DNA from: Streptosporangium amethystogenes
GTDB lineage: Bacteria; Actinomycetota; Actinomycetes; Streptosporangiales; Streptosporangiaceae
Length of the DNA stretch: 64,000 nucleotides
Direction of reading: 5' to 3'
Assembly: GCF_000721075.1 (NCBI RefSeq)
Contig: NZ_JOEQ01000022.1
Location: forward strand, 1-64,000
The notes under the pieces are model-generated. The model saw nothing but the letters and a program-made list of their open reading frames with translations, was not told the DNA's origin and did no database searches. Shown in pieces: positions 1 through 8,103 of this stretch. Position 1 is the first letter of the stretch. Every line of letters starts with the position of its first letter. The position numbers were made by a program, and so were the translations under genes.

Positions 1-50
1 GCGGCTTCCTCCAGGTCTGTGTCCGCAGATGCCTGAATCACGGTACTCAT
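1..50 (-). CDS. Start of an unidentified gene running off the left edge
   Basis: Only the first 16 codons are visible, reading MSTVIQASADTDLEEA. An AAGGAG ribosome binding site lies about 7 bases upstream of the ATG (around 62-67), so this is a real start. It follows the esterase gene on the same strand after a 72-base gap and probably belongs to the same transcript. Sixteen residues are too few to assign a family. Confidence 0.6.
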   Translation of the reverse strand, partial: MSTVIQASADTDLEEA

Positions 51-122
51 CAGGTGTATCTCCTTGATCAGGAGTTACACCGAAAACCGTACAGTCCCGT
101 GCGCCCACCCCGACCAGCAGGA

Positions 123-1136
123 TCACCGCGAGGTAGACCGAGATCGCCACGTGGTCGACGACACCGGCGCGGATTCTCGCCGAGACTCTCCGGCTTTCAA
201 GGCGGTCTTGAGGACGTCGATGGCCTGGGCCATGGCGGCGCTGGTGGCCTCGGTGGCGCGGACGGGGTTGAGCATCATGAAGTCGTGCAGCGTGCCGTTG
301 TAGCGGACGCTGGAGGTGGGCACCCCGGCCGCGATCAGCTTGCGGGCGTAGGCCTCGCCCTCGTCACGCAGCACGTCGTTCTCGTCGACGATGACGAACG
401 CGGGCGGCAGACCCTCGAGGTCGTCCAGGGAGGCGCGCAGCGGCGACGCGGTGATCTCGGCGCGCTGAGCGGGATCTGTGGTGTAGGCGTCCCAGAACCA
501 GGCCATCGCCTTGGCCGTCAGGTACGGCCCGTCGGCGAACTCTCGGTAGCTGTCGGTGTCCTGGCCGGCGTCGGTGACCGGGTAGTACAGGGACTGGTGC
601 ACGAAATGCACGTCACCGCGCTGCTTGGCCAGGATGGTCAGGGCCGCTGTCATGTTGCCTCCGACCGAGTCGCCCGCGACGGCCATCCGGGAGGGGTCCA
701 GCCCCTCCTCGGCGCCGAACTTCACGATCCACTGGGCGGTGGCATAAGCCTGCTCGATGGCCACCGGGTAGCGGGCCTCGGGTGAGCGGTCGTACTCGAC
801 GAAGACGACGGCCGCACCCGCGCCGACTGCGAGCTCGCGCACGAGCCGGTCATGGGTGCCCGCGTTGCCGATGACCCAGCCGCCGCCGTGCACGTACAGG
901 ACGACGGGGAGCATGCCCGTCGAGCCGACGGGCTTGACGATCCGCACCCGCACGTTGCCGACCCCGGCGGGGACGACGATCCACTTGTCGTCCACGTCCG
1001 GCTTGGCGATCGGGGCGGCCTGGAGGTCGTCGAGGACCTTGCGGGCGCCCTCGGGGCCGAGCTCGTACGGGAACGGCGGCTTCGAGGTGGCCTGCGCCAG
1101 TTCCCAGGCGGCGGGCTCGAGGATGTGCCTGTTCAT
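123..1136 (-). CDS. Alpha/beta hydrolase, acetyl-esterase/HSL family
   Basis: A 337-residue cytoplasmic esterase or lipase of the hormone-sensitive-lipase-like family, expected to hydrolyse short-chain esters. The oxyanion motif HGGGW is near residue 86, the nucleophile elbow GDSVGG near residue 155, the acid in the DENDVLRDEGE stretch near residue 252, and the histidine in LHDFMML near residue 282, so the triad is complete. About 20 residues after the last helix are low-complexity Ser/Arg and may be a run-on tail. Its ATG overlaps the stop of the upstream ferritin-like gene (ATGA), and a GAAGG site lies 7 bases before the ATG, which indicates translational coupling. The natural substrate cannot be told from sequence. 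Confidence 0.88.
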   Translation of the reverse strand: MNRHILEPAAWELAQATSKPPFPYELGPEGARKVLDDLQAAPIAKPDVDDKWIVVPAGVGNVRVRIVKPVGSTGMLPVVLYVHGGGWVIGNAGTHDRLVRELAVGAGAAVVFVEYDRSPEARYPVAIEQAYATAQWIVKFGAEEGLDPSRMAVAGDSVGGNMTAALTILAKQRGDVHFVHQSLYYPVTDAGQDTDSYREFADGPYLTAKAMAWFWDAYTTDPAQRAEITASPLRASLDDLEGLPPAFVIVDENDVLRDEGEAYARKLIAAGVPTSSVRYNGTLHDFMMLNPVRATEATSAAMAQAIDVLKTALKAGESRRESAPVSSTTWRSRSTSR

Positions 1137-1991
1137 GCTGCGCCTTCTTTCGCCGTGGAGGAGCTACGTGCTTCGCGAGGCACGTAGGCGAACGTGGGAC
1201 CGGCGCCGCCGGGCAGCGCCATCAGGGCCTGCGCCTGGGCCCTGAGCGTGAACATGGTACGGGTGGCGTCCGTGAGCCGCTTCGGGTCGCCGTTGAATGC
1301 CTGCTCCAGCAGGTTCAGCAGGGTGCTGTAGGTGGTGTCGAACAGATCCTGCGCCGCCCGCACGGCACTGCCCGGCTCGGCGGCCCGCGGGTTGGGTGTC
1401 ATCGGCAGCACGCCGTCCGGGTCAACGCCGATCTTCTCGCCGGTCGGGCCGGTTCTCGGGGTGTCGCCCCGCTGGTAACGGCGGCCGAGCTTGAGCTCCT
1501 GAAAGCGGTAGTAGTGGGCGACCTCTTTCCGCTCGGGGCGGAGGACGTCCTGGTCACCGTCCCAGACCTCGCCGCGGGCGTTGCCTTCCCCCTGCTCGAC
1601 GATCTCCTTCAGCGCGCCGAGCGCGGACTCCAGATCCTCGACGGCGAACAGCGATCCGGCAGTGTGGCGGAAGTGGCCGCCGCTGACCTGCCGGGCCGGG
1701 TCGCCGCAGAACACCTCCTTCTCGCCGAGCGTTTCGCACAGGTAGCGCAACCCCTGCTCGATCGCGGCGTAGAACTGCCACGGCACCAGCGACACCTCCA
1801 GATCGCCGTGGGGCAGCTTGCGCGGGTGCGGCGGCAGCATCCGCCGGGTTACGCTCCGGATCCAGCGAGTACAGCGCCGTCAAGTACGGCGGCAGCGTCG
1901 CGTGCTCCAGCTCGATCGCCCACTGCAGGTGCTCGCACAGGCTGCCGAGCGTGCCGATCCGGACCGGTCGTTCGTGGTTCATTCGTGTCAT
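1133..1991 (-). pseudogene. Ferritin-like (VioB/iminophenylpyruvate-synthase-type) protein, internally deleted and frameshifted
   Basis: Two frames together encode one protein. The first frame gives the N-terminus (GTLGSLCEHLQWAIELEHA, then LPPYLTALYSLDPERNP) from the ATG at 1991 or 1982 down to about 1845. The second continues with MLPPHPRKLPHGDLEVSL and QFYAAIEQGLRYLCETLGEKE, and ends at 1133. From general knowledge of this ferritin-like family, two pieces seem missing: the stretch around the junction at 1843, which normally carries an EEMLHL-type metal-binding motif, and a piece just before QFYAAIEQGL. The loss of frame plus loss of metal ligands argues for a dead gene. It is the upstream member of the operon with the esterase. 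A paralogue with identical DNA blocks lies at 6764-8103. Confidence 0.75.
1682..1960. repeat. Copy 1 of a split direct repeat shared with 7921-8081
   Basis: Bases 1682-1779 (98 bases) are identical to 7921-8018, and 1898-1960 (63 bases) are identical to 8019-8081. In this copy the two blocks are separated by 118 bases; in the other they touch. Both lie inside the ferritin-like paralogues, so they record a recent duplication or gene conversion followed by a deletion. Confidence 0.9.
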
Positions 1992-2115
1992 ACCTCGGGT
2001 TGTTGGCATGGCGGATCGGACCGCCGGCCGGTGGGCCGGCGGCCTGGTTCGATCCTGGGATCAGGCAGCGACGACGGCACCCGGTGCCGTCACGCTGCGG
2101 ATACTTCGCCGGGGT

Positions 2116-2526
2116 TCAGGACGGGCGTGGCGCGCGGCGGTCCTTGCGCTGGGCCAGCTCGGCCTCTTCCACCAGCGTGAACATCGGCTTGCCCGGCTCG
2201 CACAGCATGGTGACCGTGAACCGTACCGGGACATCGTCGCGATTGTTGCCGTCCTGGTAGTGGATGACGTCGCCACCCGGCTCCCAGAACGCCTCGCCGG
2301 CGCGGATCACCCGCTCCGGCTCTCCTTCCAGCTCCATCAGCATCTCGCCCTCAAGGACGACACCGAAGGCGGGACCCGGGTGGCGATGCGGCGGCGCGCC
2401 AGGGTCTCCGGGCGGGTACTCGATGACCACGGTCATCGCGTGCGCGCCCTCTGGTATGAACGGAGGCTGCGCCTCCTGGAGCACGGTCAACGCCGTCTGC
2501 CACGCGGTCGATCGCGGCCTGTCCAT
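2116..2526 (-). CDS. Cupin-domain protein
   Basis: A 136-residue single-domain cupin. Motif 1 is visible as PPHRHPGPAFGVVLEGE (HxH plus a later Glu), and the second cupin motif around FWEPGGDVIHYQ supplies the final His, so a mononuclear metal site is plausible. It starts 9 bases after the stop of the upstream oxidoreductase gene and sits in the same transcription unit. Small cupins of this type bind or oxidise small organic molecules or act as sensors, but no substrate can be named. The C-terminus is charged (AELAQRKDRRAPRPS). Confidence 0.85.
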   Translation of the reverse strand: MDRPRSTAWQTALTVLQEAQPPFIPEGAHAMTVVIEYPPGDPGAPPHRHPGPAFGVVLEGEMLMELEGEPERVIRAGEAFWEPGGDVIHYQDGNNRDDVPVRFTVTMLCEPGKPMFTLVEEAELAQRKDRRAPRPS

Positions 2527-2535
2527 CGCCCCGCC

Positions 2536-3288
2536 CTACTTCGCGTTGGACTGGTCGAGCCAGTCTTTGTAGGTGATGGTGCCGAGCTGCGCGCCGTCAG
2601 CGGGCACCAGCGACCGCTCGCCGAGCACGCTGCCGAAGTAGCGCGCCTGCGGGTCGACGACGACCTCGCGGGTGTCGCCCCAGGCGGCCAAAGCCTTGCG
2701 GAAGAACTCGTCCATCTTGTACTGGGTCGGTCCGGCGATCTCGATCCGGCCGTTCAGCGGCGTCCCCACCGCGGTCCTGCCGACCGCCTGGGCCACGTCG
2801 TCGCCCGCGATCGGCTGGAACAGCACCGGCGCGATGTGCACCTTGCCGTCGACCGTGCCCTCGTTGGCGATGCCGCGGGCGAACTCGAAGAACTGGGTGG
2901 AGTGCACCAGCGAGAACGGGATGCCCGACTTCTCGATCAGCTTCTCCTGGGCGATCTTCGCCGCGAAGTAGCCGTTCTCCGGCATCCGCTCGGTCCCCAC
3001 GATCGACACCGCCACGTGATGGCCCACGCCCGCGGCCGCCTCGGCCGCCAGCAGGTTGCCGGTGGAGGTCTGGAAGAACTTCATGACGGCCTCGCGCTCG
3101 AACGAGGGCGAGTTCGACACGTCGATCACGACCTGAGCGCCCTTCAGCACCTCGGCCAGGCCCTCCCCGGTCAGCGTGTCGACGCCGGTGTTCGGCGACG
3201 CGGCCACGGCCTCGTGACCGTGCTCGCCCAGCTTCTTCACCAGCTTCGACCCGATGAGCCCGGTCCCGCCGATCACCACGATTTTCAT
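2536..3288 (-). CDS. Atypical SDR / NmrA-like NAD(P)-binding oxidoreductase
   Basis: A 250-residue Rossmann protein starting MKIVVIGGTGLIGSKLV, whose GGTGLIG loop is the dinucleotide-binding motif. It resembles the extended or atypical SDR group (NmrA and epimerase-like proteins) and lacks an obvious YxxxK catalytic pair. I chose the ATG at 3288 because an AGAAGGG ribosome binding site lies 8 bases upstream; a GTG at 3297 is in frame but would overlap that site. It is the first gene after an ECF41-type promoter at 3339-3368. Oxidoreductase and epimerase genes are the classical neighbours and targets of ECF41 sigma factors, so a role in that regulon is a reasonable inference. Confidence 0.85.
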   Translation of the reverse strand: MKIVVIGGTGLIGSKLVKKLGEHGHEAVAASPNTGVDTLTGEGLAEVLKGAQVVIDVSNSPSFEREAVMKFFQTSTGNLLAAEAAAGVGHHVAVSIVGTERMPENGYFAAKIAQEKLIEKSGIPFSLVHSTQFFEFARGIANEGTVDGKVHIAPVLFQPIAGDDVAQAVGRTAVGTPLNGRIEIAGPTQYKMDEFFRKALAAWGDTREVVVDPQARYFGSVLGERSLVPADGAQLGTITYKDWLDQSNAK

Positions 3289-3338
3289 TGTTGGCACCCT
3301 TCTGGCTTTCTGGACGCTGTGGTGCGCCCGTCATCAGC

Positions 3339-3368
3339 TAAGACAAGGCAGCCCCCTCAGCTGTGACA
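3339..3368 (-). promoter_or_regulatory. ECF41-type promoter upstream of the SDR gene
   Basis: Reading the minus strand, the -35 element TGTCACA (3368-3362) is followed by 17 bases and then GTCTTA (3344-3339). The SDR start is about 50 bases downstream. The same -35, spacing and near-identical -10 recur at 5054-5083, 8442-8471 and 11445-11474. TGTCACA with a CGTC-like -10 is the published ECF41 target signature; use by the local sigma factors is inferred. Confidence 0.75.
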
Positions 3369-3575
3369 GGCGGCCTCGTGTTCGAGGAGGAGCCTGGTGA
3401 GCTCGACGCGCGAGCTGATCCCGAGCTTGGTGAAGGCGTGCCAGAGGTGCGTGCTGACCGTGTGCGGCGACAGGTAGAGCTGATCGGCAACCTGCTTGGT
3501 GGTGGCGCCGCCGGCGAGGAGCCTGATGGTCTGCGTCTCTAGGACGGTCAGGCTGTTCGCGCGCCGCCTGCTCAC
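3357..3575 (-). pseudogene. C-terminal LuxR-type HTH fragment
   Basis: About 70 codons encode a GerE/LuxR helix-turn-helix: LTVLETQTIRLLAGGATTKQ, then QLYLSPHTVSTHLWHAFTKL. The recognition helix region SPHTVSTHL is intact, but no ATPase or receiver domain precedes it; upstream of about 3575 the frame contains unrelated low-complexity sequence and no good start. This is most likely the tail of a former LAL or NarL-type regulator. Its stop codon lies beside the ECF41-type promoter at 3339-3368. Confidence 0.65.
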
Positions 3576-3625
3576 GGTGGGGACTCGTCCACGGCGCCTT
3601 CGCCGACGCCGGCAGCTGGACGGGG

Positions 3626-3943
3626 CCGTCGCCAGGCGTGGCGGCGTTCCTGCTGGACAAGGGCGAGAGCACGCAGACCATGCTCGCCCCGAAGAAGTAC
3701 CCGGCAGTCTGCTCGGCCCAGCCACGCTGGACCAGCATCCATACACCGACATCGCGGGCCACCTGGAGGGCCGGCCTGTCTGGCACGCCGCGCTCGCCCG
3801 GCGGATCCGCCAGGGCTGCCCGGTGCGCGTGCAGTGCCTGACCTGGGCCGTCGAAAGCCGACGAGGCGGAGGGGATGGATGTGGGGCGGCACCATCCCTG
3901 ACGAGCGCCGCCGCATCCGCGCCCCCCGTGAACGGCGGGCCGG
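3626..3943 (+). pseudogene. Degenerate WhiB-family regulator
   Basis: Scattered WhiB landmarks occur in order on the plus strand. They are FLLDKGEST (cf. the FFPxxGxS region), ARRIRQGCPVRVQCLTWAVE (the C-x2-C-x5-C core), and, after a frame change near 3875, MWGGTIPDERRRIR (the GVWGG turn and basic tail), ending at a stop near 3943. The first Cys of the C-x2-C pair has become Arg (RRIRQGC), and the N-terminal Cys is not identifiable. The protein could therefore not hold the usual 4Fe-4S cluster. Frame breaks and ligand loss both indicate an inactive remnant of this actinobacteria-specific redox regulator family. Confidence 0.6.
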
Positions 3944-4340
3944 GTGAGGCAGGGTCAGAAGGCGAACTGATGCCGGCGGGGATGCCCTGCCGGGTCATCT
4001 TCGCGTACGGGCACAGCGCGGCCGCCTGCTCCAGCAGGGGCCGGCCGCAGCCGTGTCCACCCCAGGCCAGTCAACGACGAGGTCGGCGCAGCTACCCGCC
4101 GTCGGCGGGATCCCTTCCGAAGGCCACGGTGCCCTCCACCGAGATCGCGGCCGCCGCCGAGCTCGTCGGGCATCCGCAGCTCTAAGGAGAGTGCCGTCGG
4201 AGGACCTGGCCTGGCCGCTGGCCCGCCCGTGGGAGGAGCTGCCGCCGGTCACGGCGACGCGCGTGGAGTAGAGCGGACTGAATACCGCCCCGTTGCAGTC
4301 GTGTCAGTGGAGAGGATCTGGTCGTGCACCGGCATGCCCT
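3944..4340. other. Intergenic stretch with no supported gene
   Basis: All reading frames here are short, arginine-rich shadows. One plus-strand tail ending DLAWPLARPWEELPPVTATRVE at about 4271 has a more natural composition and could be the end of a lost gene, but I do not recognise it. No convincing promoter or terminator was seen. Confidence 0.4.
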
Positions 4341-5024
4341 TCAGTGCCAACGCTGGAGTTTGTCGGGGTTCAGGATGATCCACACCGCCGTGACCTCGGC
4401 TCCGGCCACGCTCACGCTGACCACCGCCACGGCCTTGCCCGCCCGCCGCAGCACGAGCCCCGTCCTGCCGTTCACCGATCCGATGGCCGGCTCGGTTCCT
4501 GGCTGGTCGATCAGCAACGCCGTGACGACCCGCGCGACCGCGTCCGCACCGTAAGTCGGCCGTACGGCGACGCGCACCTTGCCGCCGCCATCGCTGACGA
4601 CGATCGCGTCGGCGGCCAGGACTTCCCGCAGCGCCTCGGTGTCGCCCGCCTGGCAGGCCACGGCGAACCGGCGGGCCACCCGCTCGTGCCTGGCGAGCAT
4701 CTCCGGGCCGTACCCGGCCTGGTGCGAGGCCGGGTACGGCGCGGGCTGGGGCCGGGTCACCCGGCCGCCGGGCACGTGGTCGGGGTCGGGGTCGGGGTCG
4801 GCGAGGAGCTCCAGGCAGATGCTTCCCACTGTCCGCGTCAGCCAGGCGCGCGGCACCGCGATGGCGGCGCGCTCCTCCTCGTCGAGGGCGTACCAGCGGC
4901 GATAGGTCTCCTGGACGACGTGGTCGGCTGTGGTGTCCGAGCCGAACATGCACAGAGCGATCCCGAGCAGGTGCTGCCGTTCGTCGAGCATCTCCGCCAG
5001 CGACTCGGCGCCCGCCTCGGTCAT
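4341..5024 (-). CDS. ECF41-like sigma factor lacking the sigma-4 domain
   Basis: A 227-residue protein. Residues 1-70 look like sigma region 2 (HLLGIALCMFGSDTTADHVV, then QETYRRWYALD). From about residue 105 to the end it is the SnoaL/NTF2-like domain fused to ECF41 factors, with the family signatures DGGGK (SDGGGKVRVAV) and NPDKL (ILNPDKLQRWH) intact. The sigma-4 helix-turn-helix that should lie between is absent, replaced by a short D/P-rich linker (DPDPDPDHVPGG). A full ECF41 factor is about 300 residues. The ATG follows a GGAGG site and an ECF41-type promoter at 5054-5083. Without region 4 it cannot recognise a -35 element normally; it may be a decay product, or an anti-sigma-like regulator using the SnoaL domain. 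Confidence 0.8.
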   Translation of the reverse strand: MTEAGAESLAEMLDERQHLLGIALCMFGSDTTADHVVQETYRRWYALDEEERAAIAVPRAWLTRTVGSICLELLADPDPDPDHVPGGRVTRPQPAPYPASHQAGYGPEMLARHERVARRFAVACQAGDTEALREVLAADAIVVSDGGGKVRVAVRPTYGADAVARVVTALLIDQPGTEPAIGSVNGRTGLVLRRAGKAVAVVSVSVAGAEVTAVWIILNPDKLQRWH

Positions 5025-5053
5025 GGTCTGCCGCCTCCTTCATTGTTGGCAGA

Positions 5054-5083
5054 TAAGACCGGACAGCCCGTTACGTTGTGACA
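5054..5083 (-). promoter_or_regulatory. ECF41-type promoter upstream of the sigma-4-less factor
   Basis: On the minus strand TGTCACA (5083-5077), 17 bases, then GTCTTA (5059-5054), about 30 bases before the ATG at 5024. It lies inside the 3' end of the upstream ECF41 gene, so the short factor can be transcribed separately from that gene. Sequence match is direct; function is inferred. Confidence 0.75.
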
Positions 5084-5985
5084 ATGCGGCTGCGAGACCG
5101 CTCGAAGGCCTCGATCTTGGCCGGATTGAGGATCCACAACAGGTGGTGGATCCCCTCCTTGGAGGCCTCGATGGCGAGCAGGGCGACGCCGCTGCCGTCC
5201 CGGGTGACGAGCACGCCTGGCAGCCCGTTCATCTCGACCCACGTGATGGCGGTGCCCGGCCAGAACCGCGGTGAGAACGCGGCCACGAACCTGGCCACCC
5301 GCTCATTGCCCAGCACGGGGAACTTGGCCGATCCCCTGATGCCGTCGCCGTCGGAGGAGCTGACGACGTCGGCGGCGAAAAGCTTCTCCAGGGCGCCGAC
5401 ATTTCCCGTCTGGGCGGCGTCGAGGAACGTCTCCAGGAGGCGCCGGTGCTGGAGCCTGTCGATGGGCTCGTGGCGGACGGCGGTCACGCGCCTGCGGGCA
5501 CGGCTCACGATCTGCCTGACATTGACCGGGGTGAGCCGCAGGATCTCCGCTATTTGCGGATAGGGGTAGTCGAAGGCCTCGCGCAGGACGTAAGCGGCGC
5601 GCTCGGTGGGGTTGAGCCTCTCCAGCAGGAGCAGAAAGGCCAGCTCCAGCGCTTCGCCGCGTTCGGCGCCGACAGTGGGGTCAAGACTGGTGTCCACGGG
5701 TTCCGGCAGCCAGGGGCCGATGTAGGACTCCCGCCGCACGCGCGCCGACTGCGCCAGGTTGATGGCCAGCCGGGTGGTGACCAGCGCCAGGAAGGCCGGC
5801 GGGTTCTCGATGGTCTCGCGGTCGGTGTCCTGCCAGCGCAGCCACACCTCCTGGACGATGTCCTCGGCCTCGGCCGCGCTGCCCAGCATCCGGTAGGCGA
5901 TGCCGAACAGCCGCGGGCGCAGCTCGATGAAGGCGGTCGCCGCCCGATCGAGAGCGTCCGCCTGTTCCAGGGATTCCGTGTTCAT
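5071..5985 (-). CDS. Complete ECF41 (SigJ-like) RNA polymerase sigma factor
   Basis: About 304 residues with all three parts. Sigma region 2 is near 20-90 (LFGIAYRMLGSAAEAEDIVQ, then EVWLRWQ). Sigma region 4 is near 130-190 (LNPTERAAYVLREAFDYPYP, then EILRLTPVNVRQIVSRARRR). The C-terminal SnoaL-like domain has slightly altered signatures, SSDGDGI for DGGGK and NPAKI for NPDKL. In ECF41 factors this C-terminal domain controls sigma activity in place of an anti-sigma factor. I prefer the ATG at 5985 (GGGG site upstream); a GTG at 5994 is in frame. It ends the minus-strand unit that begins at 8317 and is the best candidate to drive the four TGTCACA promoters here. Confidence 0.92.
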   Translation of the reverse strand: MNTESLEQADALDRAATAFIELRPRLFGIAYRMLGSAAEAEDIVQEVWLRWQDTDRETIENPPAFLALVTTRLAINLAQSARVRRESYIGPWLPEPVDTSLDPTVGAERGEALELAFLLLLERLNPTERAAYVLREAFDYPYPQIAEILRLTPVNVRQIVSRARRRVTAVRHEPIDRLQHRRLLETFLDAAQTGNVGALEKLFAADVVSSSDGDGIRGSAKFPVLGNERVARFVAAFSPRFWPGTAITWVEMNGLPGVLVTRDGSGVALLAIEASKEGIHHLLWILNPAKIEAFERSRSRIVTT

Positions 5986-6026
5986 GTGCCCCACATCGAT
6001 TCGCCCGTTGGCCTGGCAGGGGTTCG

Positions 6027-6743
6027 TCAGCCTCGCGCGTGGTCTGCGGCGTCGAGGATAGTGGCTGTCACGGCGTCGGGCTGGGAGGCCGCGAGCGCGT
6101 GGGAGGCGCCGGCGACCTCGCGGGTGCCGCGCGAGTCCGCGCGCTCGGCCATGAAGCGCACTGCGGCGGCCGGGATGTTGAGGTCCTTGTCGCCGTGGAC
6201 GAACCAGGACGGGACGGTGCGCCAGGGCGCCTCGTCGACGGCGAGCCCGTCGGACAGGGCGCGCTCGGTCACCGGCCGCTGGGTCGCGGCCATCAGCGCG
6301 GCCTCCTCGGTGTCGAGGTCGGCGCAGAACTGGCGGTGGAACTTGGCGGGGTCGATGCGGAACTCGTTGCCGCCGGAAGCCACCGGGTATGCCTGCAGCG
6401 CCTGGCCGAGCGTGCTGCCCTCGAACTTGCTCGACAGCAGCAGCGCGCTCTCACCCGGCTCAGGGGCGAAGGCGGCGACGTAGACCAGGGCACGCACGGC
6501 CGAGTTACCCGCCGCCGCCTGGCTGATCACCATGCCGCCGTAGGAATGGCCGACCAGGACGACAGGGCCGCCGATGCCGTCGATCACATCCCGCAGGTAG
6601 GTGGCGTCGCCCTCCACGCTGCGCAGTGGGTTGGCGACGGCGACCGTGGTGAGCTGGTTGCCGCGCAGGCGCTGGATGACGCGGTTCCAGCTGGCCGACT
6701 CGGCGAAGGCGCCGTGGACGAGGAGGACGACTGGCTGGTTCAT
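6027..6743 (-). CDS. Alpha/beta hydrolase
   Basis: A 238-residue single-domain hydrolase. It begins MNQPVVLLVHGAFAESASW (the HG oxyanion strand), has the nucleophile elbow GHSYGG near residue 85, an Asp in VHGDKDLNIP, and the His in GASHALA close to the end, so the triad is complete. An AGAAAGG site lies 7-8 bases before the chosen ATG. It sits 20 bases after the CDGSH gene and about 40 bases before the ECF41 gene, all on one strand. Proteins of this type are often annotated as salicylate-esterase-like or haloperoxidase-like, but nothing here fixes the substrate. Confidence 0.9.
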   Translation of the reverse strand: MNQPVVLLVHGAFAESASWNRVIQRLRGNQLTTVAVANPLRSVEGDATYLRDVIDGIGGPVVLVGHSYGGMVISQAAAGNSAVRALVYVAAFAPEPGESALLLSSKFEGSTLGQALQAYPVASGGNEFRIDPAKFHRQFCADLDTEEAALMAATQRPVTERALSDGLAVDEAPWRTVPSWFVHGDKDLNIPAAAVRFMAERADSRGTREVAGASHALAASQPDAVTATILDAADHARG

Positions 6744-6763
6744 GGGATTGCCTTTCTGGTTGT

Positions 6764-8103
6764 TCACTCGTGAAAGCCGATCTCGCGATGGGTGCCGTCG
6801 CAGAGCGGTTTGTTGCCGGAGTGGCCGCAACGGCACAGCGTCATCCGGTTCCTGGTCTCCAGCGGTAGGCCGTCCGATCGGGTGACGGGGATTCCACCGG
6901 TCACCCACAGCGCGCCGGCCAGCCCGTCCTCCTCCTCCAGCACCGAGACGGCGCGCGGGAGGTCGGCATCGATCGTCTCGCCGCCGCGTTCGAGGGCATA
7001 GCTGTAGGAGCCGGAGGGGCAGTGATCGATGCGGCCCATGACGTCGGAGCGCACGTCGCTGTCGGCGGTGTCGTCGAGCATCTTGGCGATGGGCCTGGTC
7101 CGGCCGATGCAGAAGCGGCGTGCACGCACAGCTCGCCCACCCGCTGCGCGGAGATGCCGACGCCGTCGTGCACGTGCTGCAATTCCTGGTAGGGCCGCAT
7201 CGGCGCGGCCTCCGTGCCGTCGAAATCGATCACGGCGTGAGTCCCGTCGCAGAACGGCTTGGCGCCCGAATGGCCGCAGCGGCACAGCGCATAGGTTTCC
7301 TCGGTCTCCAGCGGCTCGCCGGTCTTCCAGGTGAGCGCGTTCCTCTGCTCGGCGGAGACGATCTTCCGCTTGCGCCGCAGGGGGACGCGACCATACACGA
7401 CGTACGGCCCGTCCCGGAGCACGACGATCCGCTGGTGGTCGCCCGCGCTCCAGCGGCGCAGCTCAGGCGGGACGTACTCGAAGGTGAGGCCGCCCCGCCG
7501 CATCAGCCCCTGTGCCTGGGCCTTGAGCGCGTACATCTCGCCGGTGGCGACGGCGAGTATCCTGGGGCTGCCGTTGAAGGCCAGCTCCAGCAGATGGAGG
7601 ATGGCGCAGTAGGTGTGGTTGAACTCCTCCTGCGCGGCGCGGTCCGCAGGGTTGGGCGTCATGGGGAACACCCCGGTGAGATCCACCGAGAGCTTTTCAC
7701 CGGTGGGACCGGACTCAGGGGTGTCCCCGCGCCGGTAGCGGCGGCCGAGCTTCAGCTCCATGAAGCGGTAGTAATGGGCGACCTCGTCCTGGTCACCGTC
7801 CCAGACCTCGCCGCGAGCGGTACCCTCCCCCTGCTCGACGATCTCCTCAAGCGCGTCCAGCGCGGAGGCGAGGTCGGTGACGGCGACGAGCCTGCCGCCG
7901 GTGTGGCGGAAGTGGCCGTCGCTGACCTGCCGGGCCGGGTCGCCGCAGAACACCTCCTTCTCGCCGAGCGTTTCGCACAGGTAGCGCAACCCCTGCTCGA
8001 TCGCGGCGTAGAACTGCCTCGCGTGCTCCAGCTCGATCGCCCACTGCAGGTGCTCGCACAGGCTGCCGAGCGTGCCGATCCGCGGCTCAGGCAATGTCGT
8101 CAC
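6764..8103 (-). pseudogene. Ferritin-like / double CDGSH iron-sulfur protein, frameshifted
   Basis: The frame beginning MTTLPEPRIGTLGSLCEHLQ encodes a ferritin-like domain whose middle is missing (AIELEHA runs straight into RQFYAAIEQGL). A first CDGSH motif follows (CRCGHSGAKPFCDGTH), then a Fer4-like segment ending GELCVHA. At about 7112-7118 the frame shifts by one base: the expected GCC-GGC-TTC-TGC reads GCCGCTTCTGC. The next frame continues FCIGRTRPIAKML and ends with a second CDGSH motif (CRCGHSGNKPLCDGTH) at 6764. Intact homologues would be redox-sensing or electron-transfer proteins holding two 2Fe-2S clusters. The start overlaps the upstream small gene by 17 bases. A sequencing error at the single-base shift cannot be excluded. 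Confidence 0.82.
7921..8081. repeat. Copy 2 of the direct repeat shared with 1682-1960
   Basis: A contiguous 161-base stretch matching two blocks of the ferritin-like gene at 1133-1991 without mismatch. The 118 bases that separate the blocks in the other copy are absent here. Because 118 is not a multiple of three, this deletion also changes frame relative to copy 1 and leaves copy 2 with an open N-terminal reading frame. Confidence 0.9.

Noticed and set aside
4341..5024. Ordinary full ECF sigma factor
   Set aside because: The sigma-4 helix-turn-helix is absent; the sequence goes from region 2 through a D/P linker straight into the SnoaL-like domain.
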